From positions 1 through 55,135 of the IMG/VR virus record IMGVR_UViG_3300044911_001343: DNA of 55,135 bases; one strand, written 5' to 3'. A model generated the notes under the pieces. That model did not search any database and had not been told where the DNA came from. It worked only from the letters and a program-made list of their open reading frames with translations. Both the position numbers and the translations under genes were made by a program. This stretch comes from a virus. Shown piece after piece: positions 7,207-14,467 of the stretch (position 1 is the stretch's first letter; each line of letters opens with the position of its first letter).

Positions 7207-7449
7207 TCAGTAGCCTTCCTCTTCCCACTCCTCGTCGTCCTCATCGAAGTCCTCGTCCTCCTCGAAGTCCTCTTCGTCCTCGTCATCATCTTCCGAGTCC
7301 TCATCCTCCTCGAAGTCCTCGTCCTCGTCCTCCTCGAAGTCCTCGTCCTCATCCTCCTCGAAGTCCTCGTCCTCGTCCCACTCCTCCTCTTCATCGAACT
7401 CCTCATCGATGCGGCACTCTTCCTCGTCGCGGTAGTCTTCGCTTGTCAT
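7207..7449 (-). CDS. extremely acidic repeat protein
   Basis: 80 aa, about three quarters Asp/Glu. The unit F-E-E-D-E-D-E-D and close variants repeat several times. Such charge mimics DNA, as in phage anti-restriction or histone-like inhibitors, but the sequence is too simple to assign a role. The DNA is correspondingly repetitive (tcctcctcgaagtcctcgtc). Confidence 0.65.
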   Translation of the reverse strand: MTSEDYRDEEECRIDEEFDEEEEWDEDEDFEEDEDEDFEEDEDEDFEEDEDSEDDDEDEEDFEEDEDFDEDDEEWEEEGY

Positions 7450-7472
7450 CTCTGTGTCTTCCTTTCTGTGTT

Positions 7473-7781
7473 TCAGAGAACCAAGTCCTTCATCATGTTC
7501 GCGATCTCCGACCAGTCGATGTCGGGATCGTCCACGCCGTACCCGTCAGGCGTTTGCTCCTTGCCGAATGCCGCATCGAACTCCACGCGGCAGAACGACC
7601 GCGCCCACGAAGGGGTCACGGCAGAGTCAAGGATACCACGATTCTTCAGCCTGTCAACTGCCTTGTGGGCTGCGTTGCAAACATTCTCGTCGTTGGCGAC
7701 CCACAGGGAAATGTTCCAAGTGGCTCGGTTCTTCCACCCATTGTGGGTTTCGGAATCATTGATGGTTTCGGTCTGCGTCAT
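7473..7781 (-). CDS. conserved phage protein (GWKNRATWN family)
   Basis: 102 aa from the ATG at 7781. Residues 14-27 read G-W-K-N-R-A-T-W-N-I-S-L-W, a signature of a widespread phage family of unknown function (DUF7249-like). The N-terminal M-T-Q-T-E-T is shared with the gene at 13854. The C-terminal helix S-E-I-A-N-M-M-K-D is also typical of the family. Confidence 0.75.
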   Translation of the reverse strand: MTQTETINDSETHNGWKNRATWNISLWVANDENVCNAAHKAVDRLKNRGILDSAVTPSWARSFCRVEFDAAFGKEQTPDGYGVDDPDIDWSEIANMMKDLVL

Positions 7782-7800
7782 TGTGTGTTTCCGTGTGGGT

Positions 7801-8085
7801 TCAGTCGTTCGTCGGGTTCCCGTCAGCATCAGCCGTATCCGTGGTCTGCACTGGAGTCGGGGTAGGCGCGGACGCATCGGGGTCTGCCCAAGAGGTTCCG
7901 CCCACCGCACGACCGCGCTTGAGGACGATGCGAGTCCCGTAGCGGGAGAGCATCAAGCGGCGGATGGTGGACGAAGAGACTCCCGTCAACTTGCCGAGGG
8001 TCTTGAAGTTGGTCTTCCCTGCGTTGAGGGTGGACTCGACGGTGTTCCAATCGATGCGGGTGGGGTCAATGGGCTTGCGGGGCAT
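7801..8085 (-). CDS. helix-turn-helix DNA-binding protein
   Basis: 94 aa. Residues 25-48 (N-F-K-T-L-G-K-L-T-G-V-S-S-S-T-I-R-R-L) form a homeodomain/resolvase-type helix-turn-helix, followed by a basic patch L-K-R-G-R. The C-terminal third is a flexible Pro/Thr/Asp tail. Likely a phage regulator; its targets are unknown, though the repeated dyads in this window are obvious candidates to test. Confidence 0.7.
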   Translation of the reverse strand: MPRKPIDPTRIDWNTVESTLNAGKTNFKTLGKLTGVSSSTIRRLMLSRYGTRIVLKRGRAVGGTSWADPDASAPTPTPVQTTDTADADGNPTND

Positions 8086-8150
8086 TGCGTGTTTCTCCTG
8101 AAAGCGTGAATGGTGAAAGGGGTGAACTGAAACGATTGATCGGTTGGTCA
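8086..8150 (-). repeat. duplicated leader, copy 1
   Basis: About 65 bp directly upstream of the ATG at 8085 is repeated with six or so differences at 8375-8438, upstream of the ATG at 8372. It includes the AGGAGAAACACGCA ribosome site and the tail gaacgattgatcgg-like block on the plus strand. The repeat lies between genes, so a gene plus leader seems to have been duplicated or the leader swapped as a unit. Confidence 0.75.
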
Positions 8151-8372
8151 GGCAGGATTGGTTCCGCTCTCCTTCTTGGCATTCTCCTCAAAGAACTGCT
8201 TACGCGCCTGTTCCGACAGGATGTCGTTGGTGCTGCGGAGAGCGGCTATGTCTGCCTGATCCTGCGCATGCTGGCGCTTGAGACGCTGGCATTCCGAACA
8301 AAGGATGCCGATGGTGTTGATGAGGCTCTCTCGCTCAGACTGGTTGCCTGGGTATCCGACTGGGTTGTTCAT
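8148..8372 (-). CDS. hypothetical coiled-coil protein
   Basis: 74 aa with AGGAG in its leader. Residues 14-60 form one long helix; C-S-E-C near its start could bind metal. Function unknown. Its leader is nearly identical to that of the HTH gene at 7801-8085. Confidence 0.65.
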   Translation of the reverse strand: MNNPVGYPGNQSERESLINTIGILCSECQRLKRQHAQDQADIAALRSTNDILSEQARKQFFEENAKKESGTNPA

Positions 8373-8374
8373 TG

Positions 8375-8438
8375 CGTGTTTCTCCTGAAAGTGTGAGTGG
8401 TGAAAGGGGTGGACTGAAACGATTGATCGGCTTGCTCA
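8375..8438 (-). repeat. duplicated leader, copy 2
   Basis: Second copy of the leader at 8086-8150. Plus-strand blocks gcgtgtttctcctgaaag, gtgaaaggggtg and ctgaaacgattgatcgg are shared. It overlaps the stop of the 8436 gene by a few bases. Confidence 0.75.
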
Positions 8439-8957
8439 GGTGAGGTCGCCGTACTGGATTCCCGTGAGCGGATCGCTGTCGGACTTCTCCTCCTCTTCGT
8501 GGAGCCGTGAGTTGTCGCACCAAGGATGGATGCCGTGCTGTTCCGCGTTCTCCTTCGTGAGCGTGGTCACGGCAGCGTCGAGGACGAGAAGCGCGTCTGC
8601 TGCCTTGCGCAACTTCTCACATTGCTCGGCTTCAAACTCGCCGCCGTCATTGGCATCGGCAAACACACGGAGGAAGTCCGCGAGTTCCCTGATCTCTTCG
8701 GTGACCGTGATGTCGTTGGTGTTGTTGTCGCTCATGGCTCCATCCCTCGTTGGTAGTGAAGATCCCAGTATTTCGTCTTCCAGTTTGTTTACTTCGTAGC
8801 ACAGATCGCCTCTTTGCTTCTTGAGCGTTGCGTTCTCCGACTTGAGCGCGGCGACCTCGGCGCGGAGGCGGTCGATCTCGTTGGCGGCTCGCTCCTCTAG
8901 ACCTCCAGCGCAGTAGAAGCAAGAAACGCTTCGCAGATCAGTCACGATGTCGCTCAT
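8436..8957 (-). CDS. coiled-coil protein, apparently two fused small modules
   Basis: 173 aa. Residues 1-60 (M-S-D-I-V-T-D-L... A-A-N-E-I-D-R-L-R-A-E-V-A-A-L) match the short coiled-coil family seen at 11746, 22403, 22648 and 22941. Residue 75 is an internal Met (M-S-D-N-N-T-N-D) with GAGGGATGGAG before it, looking like the start of a second small gene (E-E-I-R-E-L-A-D-F-L). Either this is one fused protein or the second module is also made separately from the internal start. Confidence 0.7.
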   Translation of the reverse strand: MSDIVTDLRSVSCFYCAGGLEERAANEIDRLRAEVAALKSENATLKKQRGDLCYEVNKLEDEILGSSLPTRDGAMSDNNTNDITVTEEIRELADFLRVFADANDGGEFEAEQCEKLRKAADALLVLDAAVTTLTKENAEQHGIHPWCDNSRLHEEEEKSDSDPLTGIQYGDLT

Positions 8958-9019
8958 CGCTTGCTCCTCTTCGTGGTCTGGGTCTTCTTCGCGGTCTTCG
9001 TCTTCTTCGGTTCGATGCC
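8950..9019. repeat. 70-bp exact direct repeat, copy 1
   Basis: Identical to 9360-9429. It covers the last ~20 codons of the 8954 gene, including the shared C-terminal tail rich in K-T, plus the stop/start overlap. Exact identity over 70 bp points to recent duplication or gene conversion. Confidence 0.9.
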
Positions 9020-9367
9020 GAGGAACTTCCGCACCGAAATATCCCAGTCATCAGTGTCTTGAAAGAGAATGTTCATATTCGCGGAGAGTCGAGTCTCTCC
9101 CTTCGGGCTGACGAGAACCCACGAAATGTATCCGCAATTGGGATTCTGATCCTCGATATAGGTGTACAAGTATGCACCAACGGGGAGGTTGACCTTACGA
9201 CCCTGCTGTAAGGCATCAGTCAAGAGACTACGAAGTTCGTTGTCCTTGCGGACATCGAACAGGTACGGATTGGGATTCGGCTCGGGCTTGGCGAGAGCCT
9301 TGGTTCGGACTGCGGGGGGTATCTTGCTGAAGATGTTGTCGAAGATGTTGTCGTTCAAATCGCTCAT
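8954..9367 (-). CDS. hypothetical protein, tandem paralogue A
   Basis: 137 aa from the ATG at 9367 with GAGGAG upstream. It pairs with the 9364 gene: both have I-P-x-A-x-R-T-K-A-L-A-x-K-P, N-P-Y-L-F-D-V-R, G-R-K-V-x-L-P-x-G-A-Y-L and W-V-L-V-S-P-K-G, and the same basic K-K-T-K-T tail. The core looks like a small beta-rich domain. Function unknown. Confidence 0.75.
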   Translation of the reverse strand: MSDLNDNIFDNIFSKIPPAVRTKALAKPEPNPNPYLFDVRKDNELRSLLTDALQQGRKVNLPVGAYLYTYIEDQNPNCGYISWVLVSPKGETRLSANMNILFQDTDDWDISVRKFLGIEPKKTKTAKKTQTTKRSKR

Positions 9368-9429
9368 CGCTTGCTCCTCTTCGTGGTCTGGGTCTTCTTC
9401 GCGGTCTTCGTCTTCTTCGGTTCGATGCC
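9360..9429. repeat. 70-bp exact direct repeat, copy 2
   Basis: Second copy of the 8950-9019 repeat, at the 3' end of the upstream paralogue (9364 gene). Confidence 0.9.
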
Positions 9430-9780
9430 AAGGAACTCCCGCACCCACCATGCCCACTCACGGATCTTCTCCGACAGTCCAAAGTTGTAGTATTGCGTAT
9501 GCCCCTTCGGGCTGACGAGAACCCATATCACCCCGATGGGGGCGGAAACATCCAGTTCGTCGTGGCAGTTGTCCACCGCTTTGGTGCAGTCGATCAGGTA
9601 TGCGCCCGCTGGCAGCAAAACTTTACGACCGAAGTCTGTTGCATCAATCAGCAGGTCGATCAGTTCCTTGTCCTCTCGGACATCGAACAGGTACGGATTG
9701 TGCTTCGGCTTCGGCTTGGGCTTGGTGGCAAGAGCCTTGGTGCGGATGGCGGCGGGGATCGGGTTGAAGATCGTGTTCAT
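9364..9780 (-). CDS. hypothetical protein, tandem paralogue B
   Basis: 138 aa, ATG at 9780 with GGAGAAACGCACA upstream. It is a paralogue of the 8954 gene; the two are well conserved at both ends but differ in the centre. It ends in ATGA overlap with the next gene. Function unknown. Confidence 0.75.
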   Translation of the reverse strand: MNTIFNPIPAAIRTKALATKPKPKPKHNPYLFDVREDKELIDLLIDATDFGRKVLLPAGAYLIDCTKAVDNCHDELDVSAPIGVIWVLVSPKGHTQYYNFGLSEKIREWAWWVREFLGIEPKKTKTAKKTQTTKRSKR

Positions 9781-9829
9781 TGTGCGTTTCTCCGTTGTGT
9801 GAGTTTGCGAGGATGCAGAATGCGGGAAT

Positions 9830-9852
9830 GGGGGAGATACTTCTCCTCCCCC
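9830..9852 (-). other. GC-rich hairpin after the AAA+ gene
   Basis: An inverted repeat GGGGGA...TCCCCC lies 17 nt downstream of the stop of the CobS-like gene. There is no U-run, so it is more likely a 3'-end stabiliser, attenuator or weak terminator than a classical terminator. Confidence 0.45.
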
Positions 9853-9868
9853 GTGTCAGACCGTCCGA

Positions 9869-11188
9869 TCAGAACGGGCAGTCGGAAGTATCCGCAGCGG
9901 CAGGAGCGGGAGCCTCGTCCTTCTTCTCCGTCTCAGGAGCCAACTTGCTGTAGAAGTCGAGCAGGGCATCGCGGGTCTCGCCGTCGAAGCGGGACAGACC
10001 GAGGGTCAGGGCTTGCTTGATGTCACCGAAGATGACGAAGCCCTCAGCGATTGCGACGAGACGGCGGGTGGTCACGATCTCCTCAATCGCACCCTCGTCA
10101 CGCGCACGGCGCACCGACTCCGACCAACGCGCAAGGGTGCTGGACAGAGGCTTGGCGACCTCCGAATCGACATTGAGCGCGTCGAAGACCTTGTCGATGA
10201 TCTTCTGCTCCGTGGCAACGGGCGGGTAGGGCTGATCGACGGTGATCTTGAACCGCTCAAGCAGAGCCTCGTTCTGGACGCGGGTTCCCGCGAAGCGACC
10301 ATCGTCGCTGCCCTTGCCCTTGGTGTTCGCGGTGGCGAAGACCGTGAAGCCCCCGCCCGAGCGAGGCTTGATGAACTTGCCGACCTTCTTCAGGAACACG
10401 CCCTTGCCCTCAAGCACGGGCTGAAGGCACATGGTCTTGAACGAGCCGAGGTCGAGTTCGTCAAGCAGCAGAACCGCGTCGCGCTTGATCGCCTCCACCA
10501 CGGGACCGTCCTGCCACACGGTGTCGCCGTTGACGAGACGGAAGCCGCCGAGGAGATCGTCCTCGTCCGTCTCCTCCGTGATGTTGACGCGGAAGAACTC
10601 GCGACCCTCAGCCGCGCAGATCTGCTCGATCATCAGCGTCTTGCCGTTGCCCGACTCGCCGTTGACCCAAGCGGGGTAGAACACCTTGGACTTGACGATG
10701 CTGCGGAGCGTATCGAAGTGACCCCACGGCACATAGATCGGGTTCTTGTTCGGGACGAACTGCTGCACTTCGGTGACGAGCGCGGCGACCGTGGCAGGAA
10801 GCGGCTCTTCGGTCGTGGCAGCGGCAACTGCCTTGGCGCGGCTCTTCGCGGCGGGCTTGGTAGTCTTGGCAGTCTTGGTGCTGCCCGAGCCATCGTGAGC
10901 CGCAGCACACTCAGCCACATTGTACAGACCGCGACCCGCACGGCGGCTCTGCACATTCACGACCCACACGGGCGGGTTGCTCATGCCGCACTTGTCGGAG
11001 GCGGCGATGACCTGGGTGCGGGTGTAGTTGTAGTTGCCGTCACCCTCGCCGTAGAGCGAGGCGAGGGTATCGACGAAACGCTGCTGACGGGTCTGGAGGT
11101 TGTTGTACGCGGTCGTGCTGTTGCTCATGCTGTCCTTGCTGTTGGAGTTGCGGACGGTGCGGGACGGGTTCTTGGTGGACTTCGACAT
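9869..11188 (-). CDS. cobS-like: CobS/MoxR-like AAA+ ATPase
   Basis: 439 aa. Walker A G-E-S-G-N-G-K-T at 177-184, Walker B A-V-L-L-L-D-E-L-D at 238-246, then an A-T-A-N-T sensor-1-like motif and an R-F-K-I arginine region. This is the CobS/CbbQ/MoxR branch of AAA+ proteins, which work with VWA or CobT-type partners; such a partner gene is at 1-1087. Residues 1-100 form a separate N-terminal domain and 100-130 an Ala/Lys linker. The ATG at 11188 lies 6 nt after the -10 box without a Shine-Dalgarno; a second ATG at 11128 has AAGGA before it and is the alternative start. Probably a remodelling motor; its substrate in phage infection is unknown. Confidence 0.9.
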   Translation of the reverse strand: MSKSTKNPSRTVRNSNSKDSMSNSTTAYNNLQTRQQRFVDTLASLYGEGDGNYNYTRTQVIAASDKCGMSNPPVWVVNVQSRRAGRGLYNVAECAAAHDGSGSTKTAKTTKPAAKSRAKAVAAATTEEPLPATVAALVTEVQQFVPNKNPIYVPWGHFDTLRSIVKSKVFYPAWVNGESGNGKTLMIEQICAAEGREFFRVNITEETDEDDLLGGFRLVNGDTVWQDGPVVEAIKRDAVLLLDELDLGSFKTMCLQPVLEGKGVFLKKVGKFIKPRSGGGFTVFATANTKGKGSDDGRFAGTRVQNEALLERFKITVDQPYPPVATEQKIIDKVFDALNVDSEVAKPLSSTLARWSESVRRARDEGAIEEIVTTRRLVAIAEGFVIFGDIKQALTLGLSRFDGETRDALLDFYSKLAPETEKKDEAPAPAAADTSDCPF

Positions 11189-11194
11189 GCCCTA

Positions 11195-11223
11195 AGTATC
11201 CCACAAACGGATGTTTGTGTCAA
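11195..11223 (-). promoter_or_regulatory. sigma70-like promoter for the CobS-like gene
   Basis: Minus-strand -35 TTGACA (11223-11218) and -10 GATACT (11200-11195), spacing 17 bp. As at 1094 and 18106, the first ATG starts 7 nt after the last -10 base, predicting a leaderless transcript. Confidence 0.85.
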
Positions 11224-11260
11224 TCCCCATGGAACGCGGGAAAACGAAATACTTCAGATC

Positions 11261-11287
11261 GTAAGTCCTGTAGCCATATGGACTTAC
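11261..11287. repeat. GTAAG-N17-CTTAC dyad element, copy 2
   Basis: Perfect arms, part of a 9-bp inverted repeat cgtaagtcc...ggacttacg (11260-11288). It begins 38 bp upstream of the -35 box of the CobS-like promoter. In RNA it would make a hairpin but without a U-run, so operator or terminator roles are both conceivable; conservation of arm sequence and spacing in three places favours a protein site. Confidence 0.65.
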
Positions 11288-11308
11288 GGCAAATCTGCGT
11301 GAAATCCA

Positions 11309-11749
11309 TCAGTTATCGGTCATCGTTTGGTAGTTCTTGAAAACCTTGTTGGCATAGTTGACGGTTTTGGGGTTCTTGTGACCGCGAGGACCGCCATTGT
11401 GGATTCTCGCAATGGTTCTCACATTCCAGTCGGGAGCGTATCGGGTCATGTACGCGACCACGATGCGACGAGCATAGTCCTCGTCTCGGCAGTCCTCGTA
11501 GGTTCCGCCGATGGAGGGATCGAACTGCACGGCATCCTTCCAGTAGGCACGGTGGATCTGCATCGGACCAATCGCCTTGCCGTTGTCGCCCACCGCGTTC
11601 GCGGGGTCAGCCTCGCCTCCCGTCTCGACCTTCTGAATCGCGTCGAGGATGCGGTCGATGTCTGTTCCCGCAGGAGGAGGGACTGCCACGCACACGGCTG
11701 CGACTGCGAACGGGAGGAATGCGGCGAGGATGTTCTTCATGGTCTTCAT
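11309..11749 (-). CDS. secreted lysozyme-like / transglycosylase endolysin
   Basis: 146 aa. Residues 1-29 are a signal peptide or signal-anchor (M-K-T-M-K-N, then a hydrophobic run, then P-P-P-A-G-T). The catalytic domain begins I-x-K-V-E-T-G-G, with E42 the likely catalytic Glu of the SLT/lysozyme fold, followed by A-V-G-D-N-G-K-A-I-G-P-M-Q-I and the C-terminal I-A-R-I-H-N-G-G-P. It should cleave peptidoglycan after export by the host Sec system and is the best endolysin candidate here. Its ATG overlaps the previous stop (ATGA). Confidence 0.85.
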   Translation of the reverse strand: MKTMKNILAAFLPFAVAAVCVAVPPPAGTDIDRILDAIQKVETGGEADPANAVGDNGKAIGPMQIHRAYWKDAVQFDPSIGGTYEDCRDEDYARRIVVAYMTRYAPDWNVRTIARIHNGGPRGHKNPKTVNYANKVFKNYQTMTDN

Positions 11750-11916
11750 AGTGTCTTTCGGGTTCCCTTCTTGGTCTTCTGCTGAAGTTGCTTCAGCCTT
11801 GCAATCTCGGCAAGGAGGCGTTCGATCTCGTCGGCTGCTTCTGAACAGATTGGAACTCCTCTGTTCTTGTCAGTCCTACGCAGACGAAAAACCAAATGAG
11901 TATATGTGTCGCTCAT
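11746..11916 (-). CDS. 56-aa coiled-coil protein
   Basis: ATG at 11916 with AAGGAGAGCAAGCG upstream; it ends in ATGA overlap with the endolysin. The helix E-A-A-D-E-I-E-R-L-L-A-E-I-A-R-L-K matches the family at 8436, 22403, 22648 and 22941, and C24 corresponds to a Cys before the helix in those relatives. Function unknown. Confidence 0.7.
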   Translation of the reverse strand: MSDTYTHLVFRLRRTDKNRGVPICSEAADEIERLLAEIARLKQLQQKTKKGTRKTL

Positions 11917-12152
11917 CGCTTGCTCTCCTTGTTTCGATCCTTGAGGTCAAAGTAGACATCAAGAGCATACATCAGTTCCTCTCCATTGTCCCCGTCACCT
12001 CCCGCCTTCCAGTCGAAGAAGTCGTACTTCTCGTCTGCCTTTCGGAGGAAGGCGAAAATCTTCTCGGACTCTGGGTGATGAGGGATGCCCTGCTCCCACC
12101 TCTTTTCCGTGTCCGTCTCCACATGGTCGCTATTGCTGTGGTTGTCCTTCAC
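11913..12152 (-). CDS. hypothetical protein (GTG start)
   Basis: 79 aa from a GTG at 12152 that overlaps the rtcB stop as GTGA, with AAGGAGAG just upstream; longer ATG starts lie inside rtcB and are not needed. Acidic, with P-E-S-E-K-I-F-A-F-L-R-K-A-D-E-K and E-E-L-M-Y-A-L-D-V-Y-F-D-L helices. No family recognised. Confidence 0.65.
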   Translation of the reverse strand: MKDNHSNSDHVETDTEKRWEQGIPHHPESEKIFAFLRKADEKYDFFDWKAGGDGDNGEELMYALDVYFDLKDRNKESKR

Positions 12153-13396
12153 TTGCTCTCCTTCTTCTTCTGCCAAGGCTTCTCCATCTCTCCCGCCATG
12201 ATGCACCCGTAGGGCATGATCTCGTCCACGATGGTCGCGAGGTTGAAGTGTCGGATCTGATCCTTCACCTTCTCCGCGTCCTTGTAGGCACTAGGAAGTT
12301 CGCTCACATCGATCTTGCCCGAGTAGAAGCGGACATCAAGCCCCGCCGTCTCCTCAGCGAACACCTCCTCGACCGTCTTGCCGACCAACTTCGTCCGCTT
12401 GTGTTCCGTGCGGCTGAAGTTCCGACCCGCGCCGTGGGGAGCGAAGCCGATGCCGTTCGTGAGTCGGGCATCGGGAACCGCCTTGGCGATCAGGATCGGC
12501 TGTCCCATGTTGAGGGGGATCAGGCGCAGACCATCAATCGAGTCGGGGACGAACTTGTTGCACATCGGGGTTGCGCCCTTTGCATGATAGAAGCGGTCAC
12601 CGTCCCTGAACACGAAGTTGTGTTCGTTCCAAAACCGCGAGACGCGGTCTGCCCACGACACCTGCTCGACCACATCGTGGATGACGATGTGGTTGTACTT
12701 CGTCCAACAGCGGACGATCTGGAGGGCTTCCCAGTAGTCGTGTCCTTCCTGCGTGTCCGCAGGGATCCATGCGTTCTTGGGATTGACCTTCGGATCGATC
12801 TTCTTCAGGAAGGATTCCGCCACCCTAACGCCTTCCTTGTAGAGATTCGCTCCGAACCCACGGCTTCCGTGGTGGGTGACGAGCATCGTGCGACCCGTGT
12901 TCTTGCTGCGACCGACGAACAGGAAGTGGTTGCCGTCCCCCTGCGTCCCGAGGTGCGACTGAGCGCAGAAGAGGCTCTTCTGGTTGTTGAGGAACGGATT
13001 GGCTTCGATACGAGCCTTCAGGTTTTCGGGAAGACCGATCTCGAAGTCGGGCGACCGTCCGCCGATCCCGAAGTGCGTGACCGCCTGTGCGAGATCAAGA
13101 ACCATCTTGGGATCGGCATAGCCGAGATCCGTAGCCATCACGGAACAACAGACATCCGCGCTGTGCATTCGGGGGTGGATCGCATTCCAGGTGACGACCA
13201 CGCCTCCCACGGGGATCTCGTCCTTGCCCACGGGACAGGCATCGGGCATGATCGCCGCCTCAAGCACGGTCGGCGTGTCGAGGACGCTGTTCATCGCAGC
13301 CATGACGCTGTCGAGGTTGCGGATCTCATGCTCGTCTTCCGCGAGGATGTTCTTGTGGAAGGTATGGAACGGGAGGTTGGGGTTCAGTTCATTCAT
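12149..13396 (-). CDS. rtcB: RNA-splicing ligase RtcB
   Basis: 415 aa from the ATG at 13396. RtcB joins RNA 2',3'-cyclic phosphate (or 3'-phosphate) ends to 5'-OH ends using GTP and Mn2+. Diagnostic motifs are present: M-P-D-A-C-P-V-G-K (50-58), D-V-C-C (81-84, metal Cys), G-T-Q-G-D-G-N-H-F (150-158), H-H-G-S-R-G (175-180) and H-G-A-G-R (321-325), where H321 is the expected guanylylated His. Length is normal for the family. In a phage with many tRNAs it fits repair of tRNAs cut by host anticodon nucleases, an inference from context. It could also act on ends from tRNA or tmRNA processing. Confidence 0.95.
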   Translation of the reverse strand: MNELNPNLPFHTFHKNILAEDEHEIRNLDSVMAAMNSVLDTPTVLEAAIMPDACPVGKDEIPVGGVVVTWNAIHPRMHSADVCCSVMATDLGYADPKMVLDLAQAVTHFGIGGRSPDFEIGLPENLKARIEANPFLNNQKSLFCAQSHLGTQGDGNHFLFVGRSKNTGRTMLVTHHGSRGFGANLYKEGVRVAESFLKKIDPKVNPKNAWIPADTQEGHDYWEALQIVRCWTKYNHIVIHDVVEQVSWADRVSRFWNEHNFVFRDGDRFYHAKGATPMCNKFVPDSIDGLRLIPLNMGQPILIAKAVPDARLTNGIGFAPHGAGRNFSRTEHKRTKLVGKTVEEVFAEETAGLDVRFYSGKIDVSELPSAYKDAEKVKDQIRHFNLATIVDEIMPYGCIMAGEMEKPWQKKKESK

Positions 13397-13857
13397 CGCT
13401 TGGTCTTCCTCTTGGTCTTCTTGGGGCAGTCGCACAGTCGTTCCAGTCGGTTGAACTCCTTGGTTCCCTTCCACTCGCGGATGCGGTAGTCTCCCGTGCG
13501 GTCGATCTCCTCAAGGATCGGAAGATGCCACGCCCTCATCATGTCCCTGAGGTTTTGTCGGCTCTCCTGCTCTGCCTTGTGCAAGGGACGCTGAAACTCG
13601 TCCTTGCCTTCGTAGTCGGAATAGTTCACCCGTACCGTTGTGTCGGGATATTCCACGATGCCATTGGGCTTTCCCTTCGAGTCATAGCAGACCTTGCAGA
13701 TCACGAAACGGACACCACCTGGAATCCATCGTTGATTCTCATCGAAAATCTCCTGGGTAGGCTTCTCGTACTTTCGTGCGACCACCCGCCATTCGGAAAG
13801 CGGCTGGTTCACAAGACGGACGCTGCTCTTGTTGCTCTTCTTCGTGGTCTTCTTCAT
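13393..13857 (-). CDS. hypothetical protein
   Basis: 154 aa with AAGGAG upstream of the ATG at 13857. Basic N- and C-terminal tails (K-K-T-T-K-K; P-K-K-T-K-R) flank a core with W-I-P-G-G-V-R-F-V-I-C-K-V-C and a long helix. The C-V-C-like and C-D-C cysteines might bind metal. It sits directly upstream of rtcB (ATGA overlap) and should be co-translated with it. Not recognised. Confidence 0.7.
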   Translation of the reverse strand: MKKTTKKSNKSSVRLVNQPLSEWRVVARKYEKPTQEIFDENQRWIPGGVRFVICKVCYDSKGKPNGIVEYPDTTVRVNYSDYEGKDEFQRPLHKAEQESRQNLRDMMRAWHLPILEEIDRTGDYRIREWKGTKEFNRLERLCDCPKKTKRKTKR

Positions 13858-14123
13858 CGCTCGTTCTCCTTGGTGTTCCTCATCGCTGACTGATTCTCAT
13901 ACACCTCGACCCACTTGAATGCCATGCTTGTGCCGTCGATGCTCTCGTTGTCGTAGAAGATCTCCTGAGCCTTGTAGGCGGCATCGTGCGGATCCCTTGC
14001 CCACACGATCTCATAGTAGGTCTCGTCCATCTCCTCCCCGTCGATCAGGACGATGTACTCGACGGTGTACATCTTCGTCATGGGAAGCCCGTACTGGTCT
14101 GTCTGGGTTTCGGTCTGTGTCAT
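13854..14123 (-). CDS. hypothetical protein
   Basis: 89 aa, GGAGGGACG directly before the ATG at 14123. N-terminus M-T-Q-T-E-T resembles that of the 7473 gene. The core Y-T-V-E-Y-I-V-L-I-D-G-E and A-R-D-P-H-D-A-A-Y-K-A-Q-E looks like a small alpha/beta protein. Unknown function; coupled at both ends by ATGA overlaps. Confidence 0.7.
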   Translation of the reverse strand: MTQTETQTDQYGLPMTKMYTVEYIVLIDGEEMDETYYEIVWARDPHDAAYKAQEIFYDNESIDGTSMAFKWVEVYENQSAMRNTKENER

Positions 14124-14392
14124 CGTCCCTCCTTTGCCTTGCGGATATTCACGATGGCTTTGTATGCTTCACAATCCGCCGCCGTCATCGCCGCCAAAGT
14201 CGCCCGCCAAGCCCATTCCCGCCGCGTACGCCGACGCGGGCGCGCCGCATCTGCCGCTATAAATGCCGCTTCCTTCGTCCTCTTCTCGCACATGGTTCTC
14301 CATGTGTCGCCATGCCCGTCCGCGTCAGCGAACGGCTGGTAGGACTGGAGTTCCGTCCACATCTGTTCCACGATGTCGTTGTTGCCGCTCAT
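14120..14392 (-). CDS. hypothetical protein
   Basis: 90 aa with GGGAGAAACACACA upstream, the ribosome-site style shared by several genes here. Helical, with an Arg-rich middle (A-R-P-R-R-R-T-R-R-E-W-A-W-R). The R-E-W-A-W-R-A-T-L-A-A-M-T segment recalls the Ala/Trp-rich gene at 15691. No known domain. Confidence 0.65.
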   Translation of the reverse strand: MSGNNDIVEQMWTELQSYQPFADADGHGDTWRTMCEKRTKEAAFIAADAARPRRRTRREWAWRATLAAMTAADCEAYKAIVNIRKAKEGR

Positions 14393-14418
14393 TGTGTGTT
14401 TCTCCCGTTTGAAAGGAT

Positions 14419-14440
14419 GGAGGGGGCTTTCGCCCCCTCC
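14419..14440 (-). other. perfect 9-bp GC-rich hairpin with GAAA loop
   Basis: GGAGGGGGC and GCCCCCTCC flank a tetraloop (GAAA on the minus strand), 28 nt downstream of the stop of the 14468 gene. Very stable but not followed by a U-run; possible terminator, RNA-processing or stability element. Confidence 0.55.
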
Positions 14441-14467
14441 GACCCGAATGTTGGTTGTGCAGTCCGA

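Noticed and set aside
7220-7400. repetitive tcctc/gaagtcctc tract as a possible satellite or origin iteron
   Set aside because: It stays in frame as Asp/Glu codons of a small gene with normal start context, so a coding repeat is the simpler reading.
6931-8109. 392-aa open frame on the plus strand with Leu/Val-rich repeats
   Set aside because: It is the complement of the acidic repeat gene and its neighbours; the Leu/Val run is the antisense of Glu/Asp codons.
10013-11302. 429-aa open frame on the plus strand
   Set aside because: It is antisense to the CobS-like ATPase, whose Walker motifs are clear on the minus strand. Its composition (Asp, Val, Leu, Arg) is typical of the complement of a GC-rich gene.
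12248-13489. 413-aa open frame on the plus strand
   Set aside because: Antisense to rtcB, which has all family motifs on the minus strand; no ribosome site or domain on the plus strand.
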